Shown here: piece by piece, positions 8,493 through 17,215 of the stretch
How the letters are laid out: each line of letters opens with the position of its first letter
Position numbering within the stretch: position 1 is the stretch's first letter
Assembly: GCA_003513845.1 (NCBI GenBank)
Contig: DOTB01000034.1
Location: 1-64,000 of the forward strand
Length of the DNA stretch: 64,000 nucleotides
Direction of reading: 5' to 3'
DNA from: Candidatus Atribacteria bacterium
GTDB lineage: Bacteria > Atribacterota > Phoenicimicrobiia > Phoenicimicrobiales > Phoenicimicrobiaceae
Made by a program: the position numbers and the translations under genes
Notes under the pieces: model-generated
The model's database searches: none
What the model was told of the DNA's origin: nothing
The model's input: only the letters and a program-made list of their open reading frames with translations

Positions 8493-8531
8493 AATAAAGG
8501 AGAAAATTAAATAAATTAATTATAAAAATCT

Positions 8532-8577
8532 AAATATAGAGGGATGTTTTGTTAATCATTAGCATCCCTCTATATTT
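8532..8577 (+). promoter_or_regulatory. Intergenic hairpin after the binding-protein gene
   Basis: Perfect 15-bp arms (8532-8546 with 8563-8577) around a 16-nt loop, core GAGGGATG/CATCCCTC. There is no T run beyond the stem itself, so partial termination or mRNA protection is likelier than full termination. Such stems often give a binding protein more message than its permeases. Confidence 0.7.
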
Positions 8578-8598
8578 AAAAATAAAAAAGGTAAAGTT

Positions 8599-9282
8599 AT
8601 GGTTGAAAATTTTTTAATGATTTTTCAAGCTCTTCCTTATCTACTTAGAGGTTCCCTGGTAACCATAGGATTAGTGGGAGGAGCTTTATTTTTGGGATTT
8701 ATTATGGGTATTCCTATGGCCGTGGGACAGGTCTATGGTAATAAATTAATTGCTAATCTGATTTTCTTTTATGTCTGGTTCTTCCGAGGACTTCCCGTTT
8801 TGGTCCTCCTTTTTCTTTTTTATTTTGGATTATTTTCTCTTATGGGGCTTAATTTACCTGCTTTTACCTCTGCTATCCTGGTTTTGGGTTTAAGAAGTGC
8901 TGCTTATCAGTCGCAGATTTTTAGGGGAAGTATACAGTCACTCGGAGAAGGGCAGATGTTAGCTGCTCGATCTTTAGGAATGAGTAAGATTCAGGCTATC
9001 TGGAATATTATCTTACCTCAAGCCCTGAGAATTTCTATCCCAGGATGGTCAAATGAGTATTCAATTATCTTAAAGGATTCAGCAGTTAGTTATGCTATCG
9101 GTGTAATGGAGCTTTTAACCAGAGCAAATTTTATTTCTACTCGTACCTATAAACCGATGCCAGTTTTTCTTACCTGTGCCCTAATTTTTCTCCTTTTAAC
9201 TTATGGTGGAGTAAAAGTTCTTAATCTTTTGGAGAAAAAAGTAAGAATTCCTGGTTATGCATATGGGAGAAGGGAGATTTAA
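8599..9282 (+). CDS. Polar amino-acid ABC transporter, permease 1
   Basis: 227 residues, about five membrane segments, of the HisM/GlnP type. The N-terminal LLRGSLVTIGLVGGALFLG and the EAA loop (MLAARSLGMSKIQAIWNIILPQALRISIPG) that docks on the ATPase are clear. It pairs with the second permease gene at 10064 to form a heterodimeric channel in the cytoplasmic membrane. It is followed 5 bp later by the ATPase gene. Confidence 0.92.
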   Translation: MVENFLMIFQALPYLLRGSLVTIGLVGGALFLGFIMGIPMAVGQVYGNKLIANLIFFYVWFFRGLPVLVLLFLFYFGLFSLMGLNLPAFTSAILVLGLRSAAYQSQIFRGSIQSLGEGQMLAARSLGMSKIQAIWNIILPQALRISIPGWSNEYSIILKDSAVSYAIGVMELLTRANFISTRTYKPMPVFLTCALIFLLLTYGGVKVLNLLEKKVRIPGYAYGRREI

Positions 9283-9287
9283 ACTAA

Positions 9288-10052
9288 ATGCAAAAAGGTA
9301 TAGATAAAGTTGTAGTTTTAGAGGTTGAAGATATTCATAAAAAATATAGGGGTCAAGATATATTGAAAGGCATATCTTTTAAGGTGAGAAAGGGTGAGAC
9401 TAAAGTTATTATTGGTCCTTCGGGAACAGGCAAGAGTACCCTTCTTCGTTGTATAAATCAATTAACGATACCAGATAAAGGACGAATCTGGTTAGAGGGG
9501 GAAGAAGTGATTCACACAAAAAAGAATATCAATCAATTCCGTCAGAAGATGGGGATGGTTTTTCAGGATTTTAATTTGTTTGATCATTTAACTGCTTTGG
9601 GGAATGTGGAAATAGGATTAACCAGGGTAAAAAGAATGGACAAAGATGAAGCCAGACAGAAAGCAATAGAAGAGTTGAAGAAGGTTGGTTTAGAAGAACA
9701 GGCTAATTTATATCCTGCTCAGCTTTCGGGAGGACAGAAACAGCGAGTTTCTATTGCCAGGGCTTTGGCAATGGACCCAAAAGTTATGCTTTTTGATGAA
9801 CCTACTTCTGCCCTCGACCCTGAGTTAATCGGAGAAGTACTGGAAGTTATAAAAAATTTAGCAATACAAGGGATGACTATGATCTTGGTAACTCATGAAA
9901 TGGGTTTTGCCCGTTCTGTGGCAAACGAAATAATATTTATGGAAGATGGTAAAATATTAGAAAGCGGACCACCTTATCAACTTTTTAATAATCCTAAATA
10001 TGAACGTACTAAAAGATTTCTTAAAAAGATAACTGAATTATACGGAGAATAG
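9288..10052 (+). CDS. Polar amino-acid ABC transporter, ATPase
   Basis: 254 residues of the GlnQ/HisP type. Walker A GPSGTGKST near residue 45, Q-loop MVFQDFNLF, signature LSGGQKQR, Walker B VMLFDEPTSALDPE and the H-loop VTHEM are all intact. It powers the two flanking permeases. A roughly 10-residue N-terminal extension (MQKGIDKVVV) precedes the usual start of the fold, so a later start is possible. Confidence 0.94.
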   Translation: MQKGIDKVVVLEVEDIHKKYRGQDILKGISFKVRKGETKVIIGPSGTGKSTLLRCINQLTIPDKGRIWLEGEEVIHTKKNINQFRQKMGMVFQDFNLFDHLTALGNVEIGLTRVKRMDKDEARQKAIEELKKVGLEEQANLYPAQLSGGQKQRVSIARALAMDPKVMLFDEPTSALDPELIGEVLEVIKNLAIQGMTMILVTHEMGFARSVANEIIFMEDGKILESGPPYQLFNNPKYERTKRFLKKITELYGE

Positions 10053-10063
10053 AGTGAAAAAAT

Positions 10064-10729
10064 ATGAATGAATTTTATTATTTTATTCGAGAGATTCTCT
10101 TACCCTCCTTATTTGAGGGGACTTTAGTTACCATTAAACTAATAATTTTTTCCATCCCTCTGGGTCTAATTTTGGGGGTTTTAATAGCAGTAGGTAGGGT
10201 TTATGGAAATAGAATTATCTCATTTCTTTGTGCTGTCTATGTAATTTTTTTCCGAGGTACCCCCTTACTGGTTCAACTTTTTATCCTTTATTATGGTCTA
10301 CCCTCGGTGGGTATTTTCTTTTCTCCCTTTGTAGCTGCGGTTATCGGTTTTATTCTTTGTAGTTGTGCCTATCATTCTGAATATATAAGGGGAGCAATAC
10401 AGTCAATTAAAAGTGGTCAAATGATGGCTGCTGAGGCCTTGGGGATGAGCAGAGTTCAAGCAATTTTATATATAATTCTTCCTCAAGCCTTGAGGAGAGC
10501 CATTCCAGGCTGTTCCAACGAAATTATCTATTTAGTAAAATATTCTTCCCTGGCTTTTATGGTAACTTGCGTAGAATTAACTGGTGCCGGAAAGATTATT
10601 GCTACCCGTTATTTTAAGTATACTGAGGTTTTTCTGGTTGTAGGGATAATATATCTATTAATGGTTTCTGTAGTTACCAAGTTTCTTGATATGTTAGAGA
10701 AAAAATTAGAAATTCCCGGATTGGGGTAG
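10064..10729 (+). CDS. Polar amino-acid ABC transporter, permease 2
   Basis: 221 residues, HisQ/HisM family, with the EAA loop MMAAEALGMSRVQAILYIILPQALRRAIPG. It resembles the permease at 8599 and probably forms a heterodimer with it. It ends the four-gene transporter operon. Confidence 0.92.
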   Translation: MNEFYYFIREILLPSLFEGTLVTIKLIIFSIPLGLILGVLIAVGRVYGNRIISFLCAVYVIFFRGTPLLVQLFILYYGLPSVGIFFSPFVAAVIGFILCSCAYHSEYIRGAIQSIKSGQMMAAEALGMSRVQAILYIILPQALRRAIPGCSNEIIYLVKYSSLAFMVTCVELTGAGKIIATRYFKYTEVFLVVGIIYLLMVSVVTKFLDMLEKKLEIPGLG

Positions 10730-10787
10730 AAAGAAAGATGAAATTTATTTAGATTATTAAAGTTTTTAAAAAAGAAAACTATCTTAA

Positions 10788-10803
10788 ACCAGTATAAACT
10801 GGT
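10788..10803. promoter_or_regulatory. Inverted repeat before iorA, candidate operator
   Basis: Perfect 6-bp arms ACCAGT and ACTGGT around ATAA, ending 5 bp before the ribosome site of iorA. It could be an operator or a small stem that limits translation. No clear -35/-10 pair was found in the 91-bp gap. Confidence 0.35.
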
Positions 10804-10820
10804 GTATAGGAGGAATAGGT

Positions 10821-12704
10821 TTGAAAAAATTATTAACCGGAAACGAAGCTATTGCTGAAGGAGTAATTGAATCGGGAGTAGAAGTAATCTGCGGATATCC
10901 GGGCACTCCCTCAACAGAGGTAATTCTTACTCTACTATCTGAGGCAAAAGATCTGGGAATTCATATAGAATGGAGTATAAATGAAAAAGTGGCTTTGGAA
11001 ATTGCGGCAGGTGCAGCCTGGGCAGGGAAAAGATCTCTGGTTACTATGAAGATGTCAGGAGTGAATGTAGCGGCTGATTCTTTAGCTTCTATTGCATATA
11101 GTGGATGCCGCGGAGGATTTGTCATTTTCGTGGCTGATGACCCGGGGGCAAATGCAGGGATGCCAGAACAAGATTCCCGATATTATGCCAGGTCAATGGT
11201 AATTCCTATGCTTGATCTTGCTTCTCAACAGGAATGTTTAGATTATATAAAACTTGCCTTTGAAATTTCGGAAAAGATTGGGGGTCCCATTTTTCTAAGG
11301 TCAACCACTGATGTTTCCCATGTTGCTTCTGATGTTGAAATAGATAAGAAATTAAAATTAGAAAAAAGGGAAGCAAGTTTCGAACGTAATATAGCTAAAT
11401 ATACTAAGGCAGGTGCTACCTGGTGTATAGCTCAACACCAGGATGCCCTTAATCGATTAGTGCAAGCTTCAAAGATTGTCGATAATTATACTACTGAATC
11501 TGGAATAAAAGTAAACGAAACACACTTAGAACAAGATAGTAAATGTGGAGTAATTTATGCCGGGGCAGTGGAAGGAAATTTTAAGGAGGCTTTAAAAAAA
11601 TATAATTTAAAATTTTCCTGGTTAAAGATAGGTATGGTTCACCCCTTGCCCGAGGAAAGGATAAGAAGATTTTTAGAAAGAGTAGATAAGGTGCTTATCT
11701 TAGAAGAATTAGACCCCTTTGTAGAAGCAGAAGTGTTAAGGATTGCTTCTCTTAATGATAAAAAAGTGGAAATTTTAGGAAAATTGGATAAAACCCTGCC
11801 TTTACTCGGAAATTATTCCTTTAAAAAGATAAAAAATGCTCTAGAAGTACTTTTAAAAACAAGACTTGAATCTGAGCAAGACCCTAAAATTTTAGAGAAA
11901 GCTAAAGAATTAGAAATTAAACGTCCTACTTCTTTCTGTATAGGTTGTCCTCATCGAGGAACTTATTTTGCTTTAAACAGAGCGATAAAAAATTTGAAGT
12001 ATAGAAAAGATGAAATTATTATCACTGGTGATATCGGATGTACTATTTTAGGGATGAATAAACCCTTTGAGTCTTGTTGGACAGAAGTGGCTATGGGGGC
12101 AAGTATAGGTTTAGCCCAGGGATTTAAATGGGCAGGAATTAAAAAACCGGTAATAGCCACCATAGGAGATTCTACTTTCTTCCATGCTGGTATACCTCCT
12201 CTTATTAATGCTGTATATCAAAATGCCCCTTTAACAATTATTATTTTAGATAATGGTTGGACTGCAATGACCGGTTTTGAAGAGAACCCCGGGACCATCC
12301 CTTTAAATGGAAGCGACCATACACGTATAGATATTATAGAAATATGTCGAGGTTGCGGGGTAGAACAGGTAAACATCATTGATCCCTTTAGACCCGAAGA
12401 AGCTATAAAAATAATGATGAAGTCTATAGAGTATCCGGGAGTTTCGGTAGTAGTCTCCCGAAGGGAGTGTGCCCTTCAGGCTAAAAAAAGAAAGGTTAGA
12501 CTCCCGCAGCGAAAAGTAAATACCGACCAGTGTACAGGCTGTCAGGTATGCTTGAATTCTTTAGCTTGTCCGGCAATGGTATTTCATCCCAAAGGTGCCA
12601 ATAGTAAACCTTATATGGAAATTACTTCTGCTTGTTTCGGCTGCGGATTGTGTGAATTTACTTGTCCGACAGGGACGATAGAGGTGGTAAAAGATGGAAA
12701 ATAA
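10821..12704 (+). CDS. iorA: Indolepyruvate:ferredoxin oxidoreductase, alpha subunit
   Basis: 627 residues, the full family length. The pyrimidine-binding domain comes first (GNEAIAEGVIESGVEVICGYPGTPSTE), then the thiamine-diphosphate site (GDSTFFHAGIPPLINAVYQN to LDNGWTAMTGFEENPG, ~450-485), then two ferredoxin-type [4Fe-4S] motifs at the C-terminus (CTGCQVCLNSLACP and CFGCGLCEFTCP). The enzyme oxidatively decarboxylates aryl-2-oxo acids from Trp, Phe and Tyr to acyl-CoA, reducing ferredoxin. The start is TTG with AGGAGG 7 nt before. It overlaps iorB by 11 bp. Confidence 0.95.
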   Translation: MKKLLTGNEAIAEGVIESGVEVICGYPGTPSTEVILTLLSEAKDLGIHIEWSINEKVALEIAAGAAWAGKRSLVTMKMSGVNVAADSLASIAYSGCRGGFVIFVADDPGANAGMPEQDSRYYARSMVIPMLDLASQQECLDYIKLAFEISEKIGGPIFLRSTTDVSHVASDVEIDKKLKLEKREASFERNIAKYTKAGATWCIAQHQDALNRLVQASKIVDNYTTESGIKVNETHLEQDSKCGVIYAGAVEGNFKEALKKYNLKFSWLKIGMVHPLPEERIRRFLERVDKVLILEELDPFVEAEVLRIASLNDKKVEILGKLDKTLPLLGNYSFKKIKNALEVLLKTRLESEQDPKILEKAKELEIKRPTSFCIGCPHRGTYFALNRAIKNLKYRKDEIIITGDIGCTILGMNKPFESCWTEVAMGASIGLAQGFKWAGIKKPVIATIGDSTFFHAGIPPLINAVYQNAPLTIIILDNGWTAMTGFEENPGTIPLNGSDHTRIDIIEICRGCGVEQVNIIDPFRPEEAIKIMMKSIEYPGVSVVVSRRECALQAKKRKVRLPQRKVNTDQCTGCQVCLNSLACPAMVFHPKGANSKPYMEITSACFGCGLCEFTCPTGTIEVVKDGK

Positions 12705-13281
12705 TTTTTATTTAATCGGAGTAGGTGGACAGGGAGTAATAAGATTGGGACAAATCATTGCTGGTTATGCCCTGGAAAAAGGTGAAAAGATTAAATTTTA
12801 TAAAGAAGTAGGGATGGCTCAGAGAGGTGGTCCAGTTCATTGCGAAGTCAGGATAGGCGAAGTGTTTGGGTCAAGAATTCCTCCCCTCTCTGCTGATATA
12901 ATAGTAGTAATGGAATTATCCGAAGGATTGAAAACTTTAGAATTTATTAAGCCCGGAGGAACAGTTATTTTAAATAGAAAAAGGATATATCCTATTGATA
13001 TGATGGCCCATCCCGAAAAATACCCTCAAGATGAGGAGATAATCAGGTTATTTAAAGAGTCGAAGGCAAGGATAATCTGGATAGATGCGGGGAAAATTGC
13101 TTCGGAAGTCGGACTTCCTTTAGCAGAAAATATTGTCTTGTTAGGGGTGATAACCTATCTCTCTTCATTTGATAAAGAAGTTATGTTAGCGGTTTTAAAG
13201 AAACATATACCTTATGAATTAGATAAGAATATTGCTGCTTTTAAACAAGGCTATGAAGTAGCAGAAGGAACGGTAGTATGA
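12694..13281 (+). CDS. iorB: Indolepyruvate:ferredoxin oxidoreductase, beta subunit
   Basis: 195 residues, a 2-oxoacid:acceptor gamma-type domain, with the characteristic GVGGQGVIRLGQIIAGYA and KEVGMAQRGGPVHCEVRIG segments that bind CoA and contact the alpha subunit. It overlaps iorA by 11 bp and the next gene by ATGA, so all three are translationally coupled. Cytoplasmic heteromer with IorA. Confidence 0.94.
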   Translation: MENNFYLIGVGGQGVIRLGQIIAGYALEKGEKIKFYKEVGMAQRGGPVHCEVRIGEVFGSRIPPLSADIIVVMELSEGLKTLEFIKPGGTVILNRKRIYPIDMMAHPEKYPQDEEIIRLFKESKARIIWIDAGKIASEVGLPLAENIVLLGVITYLSSFDKEVMLAVLKKHIPYELDKNIAAFKQGYEVAEGTVV

Positions 13282-14618
13282 AAGGGATGAAAAATTTTTT
13301 TAACCCTCAGTCGGTGGCAATTTTTGGATCTATGAAAGAGGGAAAGACTGGTTTTGAGATAGTAAAAAATATGGTTGAGGGAGGATTTAAGGGGGATATA
13401 TATCCCATAAGTCAGAGTGGCGGCAAAATCTTCGGATTAAATATATATCCGGACTTTAAAAAATTAGATATTGATTTGGCAGTTATTGCCATCCCGAGTC
13501 AATTAATTCCTCCTCTTTTAGAAGATTTAGGTAACCAAAGGGTTGATTCAGTAATAATAATATCTGCGGGATTTTCTGAGGTAGGGAATTTTGAAGAAGA
13601 GGAGAGGATAAAACAAATTGCCAGAAAATATCAGATGAGGATTATCGGTCCTAATTGTGCTGGTATTATGAATACTGAAAATAATCTCTTTGCCAGTATT
13701 GAAGTTCGTGCTCTTTCAGGTAATACTGGTTTTATTACCCAGAGTGGTGCTCTGGGTGGAGCAGTCTTAATGATGGCAGAGGAATTAGGTTTCGGTTTTT
13801 CCAAATTTGTAAGTTATGGGAATAGATGTGATGTCGATGAAGCAGATTTAATCAGTTATTTGCGAGAGGACCCTCAAACTCAAGTTATTACTATATATAT
13901 TGAAGGGTTACAGGAGGGGAGAAAGTTTTTAAAAGAGGCCAGAGAAACTGTGAGCAAGAAACCTATTATTGCTATTAAAGCTGGCAAATACGAAGCAGGG
14001 ATAAGGGCTACTTCCTCTCATACTGGCTCTTTAGCTGGAGAGGATAGGATATATGATGCAGCTTTTAAACAGTTTAGAATTTTACGGGTTGATGATGTGG
14101 AAGAGATGTTTGATTTAAGTCGAGGGTTAATTTATTATCCTCGGATTGAGGGAGAGAGGATTGCTGTAGTAACTAACGCAGGAGGCCCAGCAGTTATGAC
14201 TACCGATAAGTTAGAAGATTTAGGTTTACAGGTCCCAGAACCTTCATCTACCTTAAAGAATAGACTAAAAAATTTACTTCCTCCCCATGTTTCTTTAAGG
14301 AATCCTTTTGACCTTTTAGCTTATGGCAGTGCAGAGACCTTTGCTTCTGTATGTAAGGCTATTGCTCCTGAATATGATGCCATAATTGTTATATTTGTTC
14401 CTACTGCTTATATGGATTCTGTAAGAATTGCCCAAGCCGTAGGGGAAGCAAAAAAGAGCATAAAGAGACCGATATTTGCTTGCTTTATGGCTGGTAGATC
14501 GGTAAAGGAAGGAATCGAAGAGTTAAAAAGATATGGAATTCCTAATTATAAAACCGGGGAAAGATGTGCTAAAGTAATCCAAAAGATAGTTTTACAGACT
14601 TTGAAAAATAGTTACTAG
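13278..14618 (+). CDS. acdA: ADP-forming acyl-CoA synthetase, alpha subunit
   Basis: 446 residues. A CoA-binding Rossmann domain (1-130; NPQSVAIFGS, IIGPNCAGIMNT) is followed by succinyl-CoA-ligase-like domains. The phosphorylated histidine is H248 in TSSHTGSLAG, and E209 in IYIEG probably assists. Such synthetases turn the acyl-CoA made by IorAB into acid plus ATP by substrate-level phosphorylation. The ATP-grasp half is not fused; it is encoded at 19676, beyond five transporter genes. Confidence 0.92.
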   Translation: MKGMKNFFNPQSVAIFGSMKEGKTGFEIVKNMVEGGFKGDIYPISQSGGKIFGLNIYPDFKKLDIDLAVIAIPSQLIPPLLEDLGNQRVDSVIIISAGFSEVGNFEEEERIKQIARKYQMRIIGPNCAGIMNTENNLFASIEVRALSGNTGFITQSGALGGAVLMMAEELGFGFSKFVSYGNRCDVDEADLISYLREDPQTQVITIYIEGLQEGRKFLKEARETVSKKPIIAIKAGKYEAGIRATSSHTGSLAGEDRIYDAAFKQFRILRVDDVEEMFDLSRGLIYYPRIEGERIAVVTNAGGPAVMTTDKLEDLGLQVPEPSSTLKNRLKNLLPPHVSLRNPFDLLAYGSAETFASVCKAIAPEYDAIIVIFVPTAYMDSVRIAQAVGEAKKSIKRPIFACFMAGRSVKEGIEELKRYGIPNYKTGERCAKVIQKIVLQTLKNSY

Positions 14619-14685
14619 TAAATACATCTAACAAGGAATTTATGGCATTTAGCATTTAACGTTTAGTTATAAAAGAAGGAATCGG

Positions 14686-14736
14686 AATCCAGAAGCCAGG
14701 AGTCAGAAGTAGGGACACGATGCGCCATACCCCTAC
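14686..14736. repeat. Dispersed CCAGAAGCCAG / GTAGGG repeat
   Basis: AATCCAGAAGCCAGGAGTCAG leads into GTAGGGACACGAT and ends in a degenerate CCCCTAC. The same lead-in with a cleaner palindrome occurs at 34391-34426 and 52693-52734. Noncoding. Confidence 0.7.
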
Positions 14737-14747
14737 AAACACCCTTC

Positions 14748-14776
14748 TTGACCAGAATATTTTTTTAAAATATAAT
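14748..14776 (+). promoter_or_regulatory. Promoter of the Liv transporter operon
   Basis: TTGACC (14748-14753), 17-bp spacer, TATAAT (14771-14776). The predicted start near 14783 gives a leader of about 97 nt before livK. The leader holds a second AAGGAGGTGG (14805-14814) with only a tiny ORF behind it. Confidence 0.7.
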
Positions 14777-14879
14777 GAATATACCAAAAATAGATAACTT
14801 TGTTAAGGAGGTGGATGCTTATTTAAAATAATAGTTTTTTAAAAATGGTTAAAATTTAAAAAAGGAGGCAATAAGGAAA

Positions 14880-16151
14880 ATGTTGGGGAAGAAATTTAAT
14901 TTATGTTTTGTCGGAAAATTTTCAATTATTGTTTTGGCGAGTTTATTAATATTCAGTTCTGCAGTTTTAGCTGAGAAATTACCTGAAAAAATTATAGTTG
15001 GATGTCTCGAACCCCTTACTGGTGCTCACGCAGTATTTGGCACCGAAGCGAAAATAGGGATGGAGCTTGCTGTACAGCATATCAATGAATCTGGCGGAAT
15101 TCAATCATTAGGTAACATTCCTTTAGAATTGGTAACGGAAGATGTAGGAGAAACTGCAATGAGTGCTCGCTTAGCAGCGGAAAGTCTGATAAGTAAACAT
15201 CATCCTGTAGCTATTTTAGGCCTTTATATTAGCCGACTAACTACAGCAGCATCTGAAATTACCGAAAGAGAAAGAGTTATTCTAGTTGCTGATGCTTTAG
15301 TAGATAGTGTAACTGAGATGGGACGTCAATATCTATTTAGACCTGCACCGAAAGCGAGTATGCATGGCAGATCTGCTGTTGAATTTGTCTTAGAAGCAGC
15401 TGAAAAAGCCGGAGTCTCTATCGAAAAAATTGCCATCTTAAATGAGGACTCTTCTTTTGGAAGAAGTAATGCAATAGGTGCTGTTCAAGCTGCCTTAGAT
15501 AATGGTCTTACTATTGTGTACCAAAAGGAATATCCTTATGATATTACCGATGCTTCCTCTATTGTCCATGGAATTGCTACAGCCAAATCAGACTTTGTGG
15601 TTCACTGCCCTTATTTTATGGATGCAATTATATTTGCCAAGACCTTTAAAGAATTAGGGAAAATTCCCAAATTTATTTCGGGTATGGGCGCATGTGGATA
15701 CACGGATCCTGAATCTATAAAATCATTAGGAGAAATATCTGAACATTATTCCAATACTTACAGTTATAACCCGGCTAAAAATACTCCCCAAAATAACAAA
15801 TTTGTTGAAGAATATGCCGCTAAAGTTGGACATATACCTACTGAAGCTGCGGGAATGAACTATTATGGCATGTGGATATTAAAAGAAGCACTTGAACTTT
15901 CGGGGAATCTTTCTCCAGATGATCCGCTAAACCCAGACAATTTACGGAAAGCATTTTTAGCACTCGATTTAACCTCTGGTCCTGCGGTGGAAACTTTTCC
16001 AGTAAATCGTGTAACTTTTGATGGAAAAGGAGACAATCCTTATGCTAGAGCAACAATTATACAAGTAATTAATGGTGAATCCAAGGTAGTTTGGCCTTTT
16101 GAAGATGCTGAAACTGAGTGTGTCTTCCCAAGGTTAGATGCTACTTATTAA
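14880..16151 (+). CDS. livK: Branched-chain amino-acid ABC transporter, binding protein
   Basis: 423 residues. A signal peptide (residues ~1-32, cleaved near VLAEK) precedes a type I periplasmic-binding fold with the family opening KIIVGCLEPLTGAHAVFG and TEAKIGMELAVQHINESGG. The fold binds Leu/Ile/Val or related hydrophobic or aromatic amino acids, amides and short acids; given the IorAB neighbours an aromatic or branched-chain ligand is likely. AAAGGAGG precedes the ATG. Confidence 0.9.
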   Translation: MLGKKFNLCFVGKFSIIVLASLLIFSSAVLAEKLPEKIIVGCLEPLTGAHAVFGTEAKIGMELAVQHINESGGIQSLGNIPLELVTEDVGETAMSARLAAESLISKHHPVAILGLYISRLTTAASEITERERVILVADALVDSVTEMGRQYLFRPAPKASMHGRSAVEFVLEAAEKAGVSIEKIAILNEDSSFGRSNAIGAVQAALDNGLTIVYQKEYPYDITDASSIVHGIATAKSDFVVHCPYFMDAIIFAKTFKELGKIPKFISGMGACGYTDPESIKSLGEISEHYSNTYSYNPAKNTPQNNKFVEEYAAKVGHIPTEAAGMNYYGMWILKEALELSGNLSPDDPLNPDNLRKAFLALDLTSGPAVETFPVNRVTFDGKGDNPYARATIIQVINGESKVVWPFEDAETECVFPRLDATY

Positions 16152-16244
16152 TTTTATTTATTAACAACTTGAGTTTTGAACAATACTTTCAGTAGGGTGT
16201 AAAATTATTAAAGCAGTATTTACTGTCGACTATTGAACGAACTT

Positions 16245-16305
16245 TATAAACTTTTGTCTGGCGAAGCTTGAATTTTTTTGATTTTTTGCCAGGCAAAAGT
16301 TTATA
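16245..16305 (+). promoter_or_regulatory. Intergenic hairpin between livK and livH
   Basis: 18-bp arms (16245-16262 with 16288-16305; core CTTTTG.CTGGC / GCCAGGCAAAAG) with one G-U pair and a 25-nt T-rich loop. It sits in the same place as the stem at 8532 in the other transporter operon. No T run follows. The remaining 16152-16354 sequence shows no gene. Confidence 0.7.
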
Positions 16306-16354
16306 TTGAATTGCGAATATGTGTAAGACTGAAGGAAGGAATTAAGGATAAAAA

Positions 16355-17215
16355 ATGGAAACAATTATTCAAGGTGTTTTTAATGGAGCATTAATGGGTT
16401 GTACATATGCCCTAATTGCTTTAGGATTATCGCTTATATTTGGAGTAATGAATGTAGTTAATTTTGCGCATGGGGATTTTGTGATGCTTTCTATGTATTT
16501 TACTTTTTGGGCTGGCTCAATATGGGGAGTTGACGCTGCTCTAACACCTTTGATTACCTTTCCTCTATTATTTTCATTTGGTATAATTGTTTATTATGGA
16601 TTGATTAATCGGACACTCCGAGAACACTATACTATACAAATAGCTGTAACAGTGGGATTAATGACCTTTTTACGTGCTATTACTCAATTGGTGTGGCATG
16701 CCCAACCACGAGCTCTTCCTTATTCTTTTATTCAAGGCAATATTCATCTTGGAGGGTATGTCATCGCTCTTTCCCGATTAACCTCAGCAACAATAAGTCT
16801 AATTATAATTGCAGGTATATCTTTTTTCTTAAGTAAGACTTGGCCAGGACGTACAATTAGGGCAACTTCTGATGATCTTGATGCAGCTTCCCTTATGGGG
16901 GTTGATTTCCAAAAGACTTATGCTCTTGCCTTTGGATTAGGTTCAAGCTTAACCGCTATAGCTGGAAGTTTATTAATGACTTTTCAACAAGTAGATCCTA
17001 CTATGGGGCTGCGTTTTGGATTACTTAGCTGGTGTATTCTTGCTCTTGCAGGATTAGGTTCGATCCCAGGGTTATTAATCTCTGGTTTGATTGTAGGGGT
17101 GGGCGAATCACTGGCTATGACCTTTTGGGATCCTAGAGCCAGATCACTAGTAATATATCTTATCTTTATTTTGGTTCTTTGGTTACGACCTCGAGGTATT
17201 TTTGGGAGGAAGTAA
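16355..17215 (+). CDS. livH: Branched-chain amino-acid ABC transporter, permease LivH
   Basis: 286 residues with about eight membrane segments; N-terminal GVFNGALMGCTYALIALGLS and VMNVVNFAHGDFVML are hallmarks of LivH. It forms the channel with LivM. Its stop shares one base with the ATG of livM (TAATG). Confidence 0.93.
   Translation: METIIQGVFNGALMGCTYALIALGLSLIFGVMNVVNFAHGDFVMLSMYFTFWAGSIWGVDAALTPLITFPLLFSFGIIVYYGLINRTLREHYTIQIAVTVGLMTFLRAITQLVWHAQPRALPYSFIQGNIHLGGYVIALSRLTSATISLIIIAGISFFLSKTWPGRTIRATSDDLDAASLMGVDFQKTYALAFGLGSSLTAIAGSLLMTFQQVDPTMGLRFGLLSWCILALAGLGSIPGLLISGLIVGVGESLAMTFWDPRARSLVIYLIFILVLWLRPRGIFGRK

Noticed and set aside
14805-14826. Three-codon leader peptide Met-Leu-Ile with a strong ribosome site ahead of livK
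   Set aside because: The Shine-Dalgarno lies only 2-3 nt before the ATG and no attenuator follows; probably chance.
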